Below are positions 10,705 to 21,052 of a DNA stretch of 64,000 bases, in pieces. The position numbers and the translations under genes are program-made. Numbering within the stretch: the first letter of the stretch is position 1; every line of letters begins with the position of its first letter. Location: positions 682,001-746,000 of the forward strand of contig JAESUZ010003297.1 in NCBI GenBank assembly GCA_017311185.1, read 5' to 3'. The notes below the pieces were generated by a model, which did no database searches, had not been told where the DNA came from, and was given only the letters and a program-made list of their open reading frames with translations. This DNA comes from Proteles cristata cristata. Lineage: Eukaryota; Chordata; Mammalia; Carnivora; Hyaenidae.

Positions 10705-11486
10705 CTGAGCTGTGTTATAATACTCTGATACTTTCTCATTTTTGTATTTTTAATACATTTTGAAATTTCTTCTTTACCCCACGCCCAACCACCAGAATGG
10801 AAAATTTACATCTGTCCTTGAAAATCTATCCTAGATGGCCTTTCCTTGGAAAAGCCTCCCATGTTTTAAAAGTAACCATTGGCTCCTCCCTTCTTTTATT
10901 CACGTGACTACTGTTGAATAGATCATGTGCTGTCCTGTAATGGTGGGTGTGGGTCTCCTGTCTGCATCTGAGTGTCTGGCTCTGTGCCTTGTCTAAAGTA
11001 AAAGCTGAATGGACTAGGGTAGGTTGTTGGTTTTAGAACCAGATTCAACTATATTATTGAGCCCCTGTTCAGGGCCACGATCTGAGATGAGCACAACAAA
11101 TGAGTATCTCCTGTTTGCACATGCACATGGGTGCATGTGGTAGGTGGTGCAGCCTTGTCAGCTTTGATGATCTACAATCTCTTGGGGTAATTTTTCAAGA
11201 TACGAATTCAAGAGTCTCACTCTCTGATATTTTGATTCAGAATATCTGGAATCTGGTAGGAAACTGTATTTTGAAAAAAAAAAAAACCAACAACACTTCA
11301 GGTGACTTTGCTCTCTAGTTGAACATCTTTGTCATTGCACTAGGAAACTGTTGGGTTTTCTTTGTCCCCTGGGAAGGGCTCACTGTGCCATATGGACTCC
11401 TGTTATAGTCTCTTTGCCTATACTTTGGGGAGGCAGTATGATTTGCTTGAGTAGTTTGTAGTAGTTCTTGGTGTTTGTGAGATCTT

Positions 11487-11704
11487 TTTTTTTTTTTTAA
11501 TGTTTTATTTATTTCTAGGAGAGAGAAAGAGAGAACATGAGCAGGGGAAGGTCAGAGAGAGAGGGAGTCACAGACTGAAACAGGCTCCAGGCTCTGAGCT
11601 GGCAGTCAGCACAGAGCCCGACGCGGGGCTCGAACCCACGAACCGCGAGATCATGACCTAAGCGAAAGTCGGACACTTAACCGACTAAGCCACCCAGGCG
11701 CCCC
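11487..11704 (-). mobile_element. Carnivore SINE, young copy
   Basis: Minus-strand SINE of the subfamily with GACCTAAGCGAAAGTCGG. A perfect 18-bp target duplication, TGGTGTTTGTGAGATCTT, lies at 11469-11486 and 11705-11722, indicating a recent insertion. Confidence 0.96.
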
Positions 11705-12315
11705 TGGTGTTTGTGAGATCTTGAGGTCAGTGGAGTCACACTTTGCACATCCCAAAATAGCAGTAATCATGCCTACTGTGTGTGGTTGCGCAGAAGAGTG
11801 AGAGTGCATATAAGATGCTTAACACAGTGGGAACTCAAGAAATGGAAGCCATTGTTATTACTAATAGCTGTTCTCCCAGAGTGTGTCCCTTATCAAAAAG
11901 ATCTCAGGAAGCCTGTTTGCTCTTCAAATTGAGCCTCATGTAGGAAACTGCTTTATGTGATATCCTCAAGATAATTTCTGCTTATCAAGGAAAGCTCTGA
12001 CAAAACTGTGCTTCTATTCAGGGCAGTTGCAGTTGGTCTTTCCCCTAGAAGAGATTTGGAATGCTGACTCATTAGAGGGTAGATTTGTTGCGTAAGCACT
12101 TTCTCCCCGTTTAATTGCAATTCCTGAACTTCTTAAGTTGTATAAATGAGCTAGAGAAAGTGCAACTGTCAGGAAACCTGTTTGCCCCTGATACTAAGCT
12201 AGAGTTGCACCTCACTTGGAATGGAATACCCTGGAAGATCCTGTCTCTGGAATGTGAAATAGATACTGGGGATCTCTATCAGTCACAAGTTTATAGTTAA
12301 ATGAGTGAGACTTTA

Positions 12316-12481
12316 GGGGCACCTGGGTGGCTCAGTCGGTTGAGTGAACATCAGACTTTGGCTCAGGTCATGATCTCATGGTTTGTGGGTTTGAGGCCCA
12401 CGTCAGGCTCTGTGCTGACAGCCAGCTCAGAGTCTGGAGTCTGTTTCAGATTCTGTATCTCCCTCTCTATGACCCTCTCCT

Positions 12482-12524
<43 letters not shown>

Positions 12525-12533
12525 AAAAAAAAA
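12316..12533 (+). mobile_element. Carnivore SINE with long CT tract
   Basis: Plus-strand SINE with tRNA head, a pure CT run at about 12,487-12,521 and a short A tail. The target duplication AAATGAGTGAGACTTT flanks it. Confidence 0.95.
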
Positions 12534-13019
12534 ATGAGTGAGACTTTGGTTTGGCCTTCTGTTTTTCTTTACAAGTGTTCACATGATATGTGGGCATTTT
12601 TAGCCTTTTCAGAGCTTCCCAACTGTATGATATGAATGGGCTGTAGGTGTGCCAAAGTGCTGACCCTTAAGCTTCCAGATAGCTGAGAACAGCTGTCCCA
12701 CCTCAGTGCCAGGGTGCACAGAGAATTATTTGAGAAGTACAGCCCTGGAAGAATGGAAGCAATTCTGCTTGTTGAGAGCTAGAGATTTATTTGTTTGAAA
12801 TCCCTTTCCTTCCAAGAATCTTACTCAGTGCATAGTTAGTGGATTTGTGTTGGCTAGGTCACCACTGAGCTAATTCTTGGGACAGCCTTCTATTGTCATG
12901 GTGTCTTATATGATGCTAAAGTAGAAAAATGTAGTTTTCATTTTGTGGAGGAAAATTATCTCAGAGGGTCCCCTTTCAGGCTGCCAGTCTTGAAGTGGCC
13001 TCACAGGGCATCATAAGAG

Positions 13020-13160
13020 GGACTCTTGATGTGGGATCATCTGTGCTGTAAGTTCCTTGAGAGCAGAGATTATGGCAGCCTTCTTTTTGTCCATCACAGC
13101 TTCTGGCAGAGCTCCTGGCCCACAGCAATGAGCTCAGTAAATATTTGTGGGTTTAACTTT
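13020..13160 (+). repeat. L2-like relic
   Basis: The phrase TTCCTTGAGAGCAGAGATTATG, followed by GAGCTCAGTAAATATTTGTGG, resembles the 3' end of L2 LINEs. It is ancient. Confidence 0.5.
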
Positions 13161-13416
13161 GGGATTTTGGAAGGAGAACCCCAGGTACATTGCTGGAGTC
13201 TGTATATCTGGTGATGGGATGGCCAGTGGGTGGGATGTCTGAGATGGAGCTGGGGTCATGATTAAATGAGGACACAGCAAACTTTTGAACTTTCTCCTCC
13301 TAGCCCTAAGGCAGGAGTCTCTGCCCACGAATTATTACCATGTAAAGCAGTGGTGCCTAGCTGGAGTCCTTGAGAAGTGGTGTCCTCAGTTACTATATTC
13401 TAAAAAAGAAATCAAT

Positions 13417-13541
13417 GCGCCTGGGTGGCTCAGTTGGTTAAGGGTCCAGGTCTTGCTCTCAGCTCTGGTCTTGATCTTAGGGTCGTGAGTTCAAGCCTTG
13501 TGTGGGCTGGGCATGGAGCCCGCTTAAAACAAACAAAAAAA
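13417..13541 (+). mobile_element. Short tRNA-derived SINE
   Basis: It has a tRNA head (GCGCCTGGGTGGCTCAGTTG) and ends GCATGGAGCCCGCTTAAAA without the long CT body. AAAAAAGAAATCA and AAAAAAGAAGTCA flank it, an imperfect target duplication. Confidence 0.85.
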
Positions 13542-13589
13542 GAAGTCATAACAGTTTTTATTAGGAAATAATCTTAAAAGTTAAAGCAA

Positions 13590-13660
13590 GGGTGTCTGGC
13601 TGGCCCAGTCTGTAGAGCAGGTGACTCTGGATGTTAGGGTCGTGAGTTCAAGACGACCTG
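13590..13660 (+). mobile_element. Fragment of tRNA-derived SINE
   Basis: GTGTCTGGCTGGCCCAGTC followed by TTAGGGTCGTGAGTTCAAG is the head of an old tRNA SINE. The 3' part is missing. Confidence 0.75.
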
Positions 13661-13786
13661 TGTATAATTTGGTGTATATTCCTCTGGCACTTTAAAAATT
13701 TCATGTAATAGTCTGTACATTTCTACAATATATATTTTTGTTAACATTAAAAATGTAATATGTAGTGATAATTTAAAAAAATAGCT

Positions 13787-13885
13787 GGGGCATCTGGCTG
13801 GCTTAGTCAGTAGAGCGTGTAACTCTTGATTTCAGGGTCATGAGTTCAAGACTCACATTGGGTATAGAGCTTACTTAAAAAAAAA
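13787..13885 (+). mobile_element. Short tRNA-derived SINE
   Basis: Head-only element (GGGGCATCTGGCTGGCTTAG to GAGCTTACTTAAAA) flanked by AAAAAATAGC duplications. Confidence 0.85.
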
Positions 13886-13942
13886 TAGCATCACAGAAAT
13901 AATGTAAAATGAGAAGTGAAAGCCTGTCTGCCTCCCTCCCCT

Positions 13943-14014
13943 ATTTCCTTCCTTCCTTCCTTCCTTCCTTCCTTCCTTCCTTCCTTCCTTCCTTCCTTCT
14001 TTCCTTCCTTCCGT
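13943..14014 (+). repeat. (CCTT)n microsatellite
   Basis: A run of CCTT units with slight interruptions (CCTTCTTTCC, CCGTTCC) near its 3' end. The all-pyrimidine strand is a mirror repeat that could form triplex DNA. It is likely length-polymorphic. Confidence 0.95.
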
Positions 14015-14039
14015 TCCTTTCACATTTACACACCCTAGA

Positions 14040-14480
14040 GGCAATCACTGTCAAGTTTCTCCTTTATGTTTCTAGGATATTTTTTCTACATATATGTCTA
14101 TATATTTTTTTAACCCCCTCATTGGATATATGCTTCAGATACTATTTTAAACTACTTACTACATCACACATACGGATCCTGGCATGAAGCCATTCAATAA
14201 AAGTGACTGGTGTCTTTCTTTGTCAGTATATATGGATTTACCTCATTCATTTCAGCAGCTTCAGAGCATTCCATTGTATGAATGGGTCTTTAATTATTCT
14301 CTTACTGATGGATATTGGATCATTTCTGTTTTTTCATTATTATGAAGAACTTTGCCATGAACTTCCTTGTACAAATATTCCTTTGCATACTCATGCAAGT
14401 CGTTTTATAGCATTATTTCTGAAAGTGGAATTGCTAGATGCAGTGTCAGTTTCCCAGTTTCAAAAAGCAGAATCACATAG
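14040..14480 (+). repeat. Old L1 (L1M-type) fragment
   Basis: The order of phrases CATTCCATTGTATGAATGG, CTTACTGATGGATATTGGA, GAACTTTGCCATGAACTTCC and GTGGAATTGCTAGATGC matches the 3' part of old mammalian L1 elements. It contains no intact ORF. Confidence 0.65.
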
Positions 14481-17479
14481 CTCCTCTCCTCCTAAGGTTG
14501 CAGAGGTCCTTCTTTGGGAGTTTTCATCTAAAGTGACAAGCGCTTTTGCCTGGTGTCTCTGCTTGCCTCACGATGATTGAAGTGTTGTTTAGTAGTTTCT
14601 TATTTCTGGGATTACTGGGAGATTACTGCCTACTTCATTTTGATAGCTAGTCTTTCAAAATATAATATAGAGCATAGCCTTTTACAGGTGAAAGGTTGTG
14701 AAGCTTTTCTGTGGAGAACAATCTTAGGGGTTGATACTGGAGAGGGCTGAGTGCCTATGGGCCCCTGCCTTGGACACAGCCACACACTTGGCTTCTATGG
14801 CCAGGAAATTGTTTCAGGATCCATTGTAGGCCCTGCCCCCTCTCTCCCATGGGGTCAGATTTGGCAGCTTGTGGACAAACTTGATTTGGGGTTCAATTAA
14901 CAATCTGTAAGACTCAAACAGACCTGAGAGCTCCAGTTTCCTTTGTCGTTGAGGACATTTACACAGGCATCAAAAGAGCACCAATGTGGGCTCTTCCTGC
15001 CACTTGAAAATTTCGGACGTTCTGGGATTGTTGCCTTGCAGCAAATAGAATCCCAAGAGCCAGTCCACCTTTCACTCATTGTTAGCAAACATACATCCCT
15101 GCTCTGAGCTCAGCACTTTGCTGAGTTTCAGAGAGTTCTAGAAATCCAAGAAGTGGCCTCTTCCTTCAAGGGGCTGACAACTCTAGTGTTCTCAGGCAGT
15201 CTAGAGTACAGCAGTGAACAGTGTGACCCAGACTGTACTTGGAATGGAGGTTTCATAATACAGATCCTTCAGTAAAGGTCCTGAGTAAAGGTTTGTTGAT
15301 TCATTAGCAGAGTGTTATGAGGAAGGATCAAGGCCTTGACCTTGTGACCTCTGCTGAGCTCCAGGCACTTCCCAAGTCTCCCTTGTGATGGAGGGAGCCT
15401 TGGGTGGAGAGCCAGGAGATTTAGGTCCTTCCTTGGCAGTCACCATCTGAAGTGGCTGTGGACAAGTTTCTGGTTTTCTTGGCCTGTGATTTCTGTAGAG
15501 TATTAGGACACTAGTGCTGAATGTTCACGCCCACTACCACACTCTATCCAACATGCTGGCCTTCCTTGAGGAGTGCTTGGAAGGAGGCTGGGAATTGAGG
15601 GTGTGTAGGCCGACTCTAGAGAGTTCAGTTCTTTTTGTAAGATGTGTTAGGATTGGTGTCGCACAAGGGAAGAATGACTTGTGATAGCTGGTGAGGTGTG
15701 ACCTCCTGAGTCTTGTCTCATACCCTGGTCACTGTGCTGGGGGCTACACAGGAGAGCTGGGGGCAGGCAAACACTCTGCCCTTATTCCCGGAAGTTTTGT
15801 CAGATGCCTTCCCTGTCCCTGTTTGCCTTTTCATCTGACCTCTGCAGAATGAGAATTGTACAGATGTGACTGGAGTGTGAGCAGCTGTGATCACCTGGAG
15901 GCTGTTGGCCGTTGCAATCCCCCCAAGCTAGCAGCCTCTGTTCTCTGCTCTTCATCTGTACTTGGGAGGGTGGAGTACCAGCATCAGCTTATCTTTGAAG
16001 AGTTTCTAATTAGAACAAATGTGGGAGAAACTATGTCCTAGGAAGGAAGAAGGAAGGTCAGAGAAGATAATCCTTGGCTCACTTACTGCTGACTTGAGAT
16101 CCCTGTGTATTCTTGATTTGTTTAAAGTGAGAAGTCAGGCTTTTTCTTTTGTACACCTTAGTTTTTCTCATCAGGACCAGACTAGATGTGCACAATTAAA
16201 CAAAAATACCCAGTGCATGTACCTGGAAACATTTATTTATTTTGTGGTTCTAGGATTCTGCCTCACTGAGGAGAAGACATCTGAGTGGCCGTGCTGTGTC
16301 ACCTGTGCCATTTGTCCTCTCTCTGAATGGTGGTAGACATTCCTTACCAGTGGTCTTGGGGCTCAGGGCCCTGTATTGTGCCTCAGGAAGCATGGCCCAA
16401 GAACTATCCTTTTCCTGAGCTGCAGCTCTTTACTCCGTTGAGAGTCTTGTGTTTTCCTTGAAAGAATAGATGAATCTGCAGAATTCTGCCCACAGTCTAA
16501 CCTTTAGCCTCTGTGAAAAAGAAGCTTGTTTCTAAATGCCTTTGTTTAAACATGATTTCCTAGGCTACTATGTGGGATCTCCTTGGCATTTGGGTGAGAA
16601 CTGCAGCAAATGTGGATGATTGTTGTATTAATGGAGAAATTGTTCCCCCTCATGTGAGGAAAGATACACCTCATTCTACTGAGAGTCATATAAACATGCT
16701 GATTAAAATCTGAGCTCTCAGTCTGTGGTCTTCAGATTCTTCCTTTTTATCTGATGGATCAGTTGATAATCGAGGTCTGGGGTGTGTTTCAGTGATGAGC
16801 TTGTTCCTTGAAAGAGTTAGCCACACTGGTCAGTATCACCACCTTAGAAGCAGGCCCTTGACTCACTGGAATCTGGTGGCATCTATGGATTCTGTGTGAT
16901 GCCCAAGTTGCCACAGCAGAACCTGCTGGCGCAGGTCTCCCTCCACTGCCTTTGATGGAATCATTGCTGGCTTCTTGGGGGTAGGGAGGAGGTAGGGGTA
17001 GATGTTGCCCCTAAGCTCATAGCACCACCCATGGTCAGCCATGGAATCTCTTACGCTGATTCTTTTCAAATGTCAGATTCTACTTCCAGTGATCCACAGT
17101 AAATGTCCTATGGATGTTCCACACGTGTACTGCAACACCCCCAAAACTGATCTTTTCCCATTGTTTCCCAAACCTGCCCCTCCTGGTATGCTGCTGACTC
17201 TTGCTCTGGAGCCCAAGCAAGGGACTACAGTGCTCCCCTCTCTCCTTCCTTTCACTCTTTATATCTAGCTTTCAGTCCTTATCAGTTCTCCTGCTGACAC
17301 CTCTCCATTCCACCCTGCCATCTGGGCCACCGCCCTCCTCTCTGGCCCTTTTAATCTACATTGACCCTCCTTCAGTTCAGCCTGACACTTCTTTCTAAAC
17401 AGATTGATTGCCTCTCTTTCTTTGTAAACTCTTTGGTAGCTCCAGTCACCTCCCTGGAAGGTCTTGGTTCCTTTCCCTA

Positions 17480-17950
17480 ACTTATGCTGCTCTCCACAAC
17501 CTGGTTCCTGCTGCTTCGAGAACTTCAACCCTCCCTGCCCCCAGTCTTGTCTTCATACCACCAAACTGCCCGTTCCCAGGCACAGGGTATTACTCTGGGG
17601 CTCTGAATCTTTGAGTATGTTGTGCTCTCTGCCTGAAACACCATTCCCACATTTTCTCACGTGACTCATCCTTACTTTAAATTCAGTGTGGGGGTCACGT
17701 CCTCCAGGAAGCTTTCCTTAACCCCTGTGTCAGTCATGTCTACTGTTGTTTCTCAAGCCTAACACGCTATATTTAAATGGTCTGTTTTTATGCTTTTTTA
17801 TTTATTTGCACTGTGACTTTAGTGATCAGGTTTTGCTTTTGTGTCTGTGTGTGTGTGTTCAAATATAATCTACATCGGACCACATCTTACTCATTCCCAA
17901 ATCCCTAGTACCTAGTAGATGTTTGTGAGGTATACGAAGATATATATGGG
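17480..17950 (+). repeat. L2 LINE relic
   Basis: Successive L2-like 3' phrases occur in order: CTCTCTGCCTGAAACACC, ACTCATCCTTACTTTAAA, CCAGGAAGCTTTCCTTAACC and CTAGTACCTAGTAGATG. An ancient non-coding fragment. Confidence 0.65.
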
Positions 17951-18130
17951 TGTCTGCCCCCAGTTCCTGGCACAGGGCTTCTGAAACCCATGTAATTTCC
18001 TAAGTGATAAGAGCATAAGGAGCATCTGTTATTCTAATATTTAGTTTTTGACTCTAGTTCCTGATGCGGGTTCTTGAAACCCTTTCAATTTCTTGGGTGA
18101 TAGGAGTGTGTGTGTTTTTTTTTTTTGTTC

Positions 18131-18647
18131 TAATGAGGTGACTTTTCAATTTTTTAAAAAATAACTTAAAATTGTTTTAATGTTTTATGGGGCGCCTGGG
18201 TGGCTTAGTCGGTTAAGCGTCCGACTTTCGCTTAGGTCATGACCTCGCGGTTTGTGGGTTTGAGCCCTGCGTCGGGCTCTGTGCTGACTGCCAGCTCAGA
18301 GCCTGGAGCCTGTTTCAGAGTCTGTGACTCCTTCACTCTCTGACCCTCCCCTGCTCACACTGTCTCTCTCTCTCTCCTAGAAATAAATAAAACATTAAAA
18401 ACATTTAAAAAAAAATAAAATTGTTTTAATGTTTTATTTGTTTTTGAGAGAGAGATAGAGACAGCGTGATCAGGGGAGGGTCAGAGAGAGAAGGAGACAC
18501 AGAATTTGAAGACGGGCTCCAGGCTCTGAGCTGGGTCAGCACAGAGCCCTACGTGGGGCTCGAACTCACAAACCATGAAATCATGACCTGAGCTGAAGTT
18601 GGACGCCCAACCGAGCCACCCAGATGCCCCTCTAATGAGGTGACTTT
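18131..18647. mobile_element. Nested pair: plus-strand SINE inside minus-strand SINE
   Basis: A minus-strand SINE (18,416-18,630) is bounded by the duplication TCTAATGAGGTGACTTT near 18,131 and at 18,631. A young plus-strand SINE (18,189-18,415) interrupts its T-rich end and made its own duplication, AAAATTGTTTTAATGTTTTA. Confidence 0.9.
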
Positions 18648-18853
18648 GAGTAGGCTCCCAGGGACTCTTAGATGGGAGCTAGTCACCAGAAAGACTCAAG
18701 CCATGATTAGATACTTGGAATTGTCAGCCCTGCCTCCTATTTTCTTGAGAAGGGAGAAGAGTTGGGGTGCCTGGGTTGCTGGGTCCCCTGTCTGTGATCG
18801 GTTGGTCAGAAGCACAGGTGATAACCTAGGCTTGTAACCTAGGCTTGTTCAGT

Positions 18854-19073
18854 CTTTTTTTTTTTTTTTAATGTTTTATTTATTTTTAGAGAGAGAGAGA
18901 GACAGCGTGAGCAGGGGAGGGTCAGAGAGAGAGGGAGTCACAGACTGAAACAGGCTCCAGGCTCTGAGCTGGCAGTCAGCACAGAGCCCGACGCGGGGCT
19001 CAAACCCACGAACCGCGAGATCATGACCTAAGCGAAAGTCGGACGCTTAACCGACTAAGCCACCCAGGCGCCC
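18854..19073 (-). mobile_element. Carnivore SINE, young copy
   Basis: Minus-strand SINE with target duplication AGGCTTGTTCAGT at 18841-18853 and from 19074. It belongs to the subfamily with CTAAGCGAAAGTCGGACG. Confidence 0.95.
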
Positions 19074-19234
19074 AGGCTTGTTCAGTGTTAAGGGACTGAA
19101 CCCTTAACCTGTGGGATCTGACGCTACCTTTGGATAGACAGTGTCAGAATTGAGTTAAATTGTAGGACATCTGACTGGCATTACAGAATTGCTTGGTGTG
19201 GGGACTCCACACATGTGATCAGAGGTGTCAAAGG

Positions 19235-19717
19235 TAAAGTATTCTTGGGGTGCCTGGGTAGCTCAGTCGGTTAAGTGTCCAACTTAGGCTCAGGTCATGA
19301 TCTCACAGACCTTGGGTTCAAGCCCTGTGTCTGGCTCTGTGCTGACAGCTCAAAGTCTGGAGCCTGCTTCGGATTTTGTGTCTCCCTCCCTCTCTGCCCT
19401 TCCCCTGCTTGCTCTCTGTCTCTCTGTCTCTCTCTCTCAAAATAAAATATAAAGACATAAAATTTTTTTTAAAAAGTGAAGTATTCTCAGGGCACCTGGG
19501 TGGCTCAGTTGGTTAAGCGTCCGACTTCAGCTCAGGTCATGAACTCTCAGATCATGAGTTTGAGCCCTGCTTCAGGCTCTGTGCTGACAGCTCAGAGCCT
19601 GGAGCCTGCTTTGGATTTTGTGTGTGTATCTCTCTCTCTGCCCCTCCCCTGCTCATGCTCTGTCTCTCTTTCTCAAAAATAAACATTAAACAAAATTTTT
19701 AAGAGGAAGTGAAGTAT
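19235..19717 (+). mobile_element. Two tandem carnivore SINEs sharing one target site
   Basis: Plus-strand SINEs at 19,247-19,475 and 19,490-19,704 are separated and flanked by three copies of a short target string: TAAAGTATTCT, TGAAGTATTCTC and TGAAGTATT. Two independent insertions into the same site explain this best. Confidence 0.9.
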
Positions 19718-20982
19718 TTATTGTCTGCGAAGGTAGAGGAGACACACAGAGTGAAGAAATACACTGTAGGGAAAACTGTTTATTTTCTTACATAGGAAGG
19801 GGGAAAAGCTGGTTTTTTTCCTTTACAGTATATAATAAATGTTTGATCTGATTTGATAATTTTACTCCTTATTCTATATGACATCATCAATAGGAAATTC
19901 TCAGCCCTCTTCTTTCACCCATGGGGCCCCCAGATAGACTTAGAGGAGGATGGTCAGGGTAGAAGTGACTTCTGGAAAGCAGTACTTCAGCACTTTACCT
20001 TATCCAGGCCCTACCAGACACAGGGTGTTAATGGTTGGAACATCTCTGTCCGGAAAGCAAATAGAAAAGCTCTTGGATCCTCATCCCAAGGAAGCAGAGT
20101 ATTCTGATCCACAGCCTGAGTCACATCTAGATGAAAGTGTTAGTGTCCTTTCCGAGCTCATGGTCCCCTTTGTCTCTTGAATGAAGCCCAAGCTAGTTTG
20201 GTGGCTACCTGGTGGCAACGTGCTAAGGTTTGTGGTCCTGTGTTCACAAGGTTTGACTTCAGCCAGCCTTGGGATTGTGTGGCTTTTCAGCCATCGGTGT
20301 GGTAAATTGGGGAAGTAAAAGGCCCTGGAACAGGGTGTTGAACTGCCATGTGAAGATGGTACATTAGCACAGTAATGGGAACCACCTAGAAAAGAATAAG
20401 GTTAGGGCAGAGAACCAGGGCAGTGATGGTAGTGATGGCAACGGTTGTAGGAAGGAATCAACCTCTGCAAGAGGCTAGAGGGCAGGAAAGATATCCCTGA
20501 GGGACACCTTGAAGAAGCAGCTTTCTGAGCCCTGATAGTGTTGGAGAACAGGCTTCAAACATCCCACACCTCCGTTTCAGAAAAGATGAGTCAGAGTAAT
20601 AAGAAGAATGATTTTAACATTTAAAAAAACATAGAATTTCAGCTAGGGTAAGGAGCCCAGATAGAGGGAGGAGGGTGGGGGCAGTGACCGCTGAGCCTGA
20701 TGCATATTCCTGCCCCTCATATGGGGTTGGAAAGCAGCATGAGAATCAGATCCAGAGAGTTGTAAGTCAGGACCATGAAGCTCATACCCAGCCTTTCATC
20801 TGGACCCTCCACTGAGCACTCAGGGGCCAACGCCATCCTCCCTTTCAGGGGACCACATATTAGAATCAGGTCTTCAGGCTACATTTATTGAGGGGCAAGG
20901 GAGAATGGGTGAGGAGGGTGGCTGCTATCCTTTCAGAGCTATCCCTGGCTATGTTAACTTGCCCTTTCTTCTGTCTGCATAG

Positions 20983-21052
20983 GTGTAGACGGGGCACTGC
21001 CTCCAGAGCAGGTCCTGCCAACCTTGCTGGAGAGGATGCCCCTGTGTCCGTG
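20983..21052 (+). other. PSKH1: PSKH1 exon 2 leader (5' untranslated) segment
   Basis: The exon begins after acceptor TGTCTGCATAG, and 70 nt of leader precede the kinase start codon. Inside it, ATG at 21036 opens a five-codon ORF (MPLCP) whose TGA at 21051-21053 overlaps the main ATG at 21053 as TGATG. This is a geometry that can permit reinitiation or backward scanning. Confidence 0.8.

Larger units (their letters stand above)
9765..20982 (+). other. PSKH1: PSKH1 intron 1
   Basis: This 11.2 kb intron has donor GTGAGG and acceptor TCTGTCTGCATAG. It holds the SINE, L1, L2 and MIR relics listed separately plus a CCTT tract. No additional exon is supported. Stretches such as 9,800-10,470, 14,640-17,050 and 19,720-20,900 hold nothing I recognise beyond possible weak MIR/L2 traces (for example near 15,400-15,540). 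Confidence 0.85.

Noticed and set aside
14203..14580. 125-codon ORF in PSKH1 intron 1
   Set aside because: It falls on an old L1-like fragment and lacks reverse-transcriptase motifs; chance opening.
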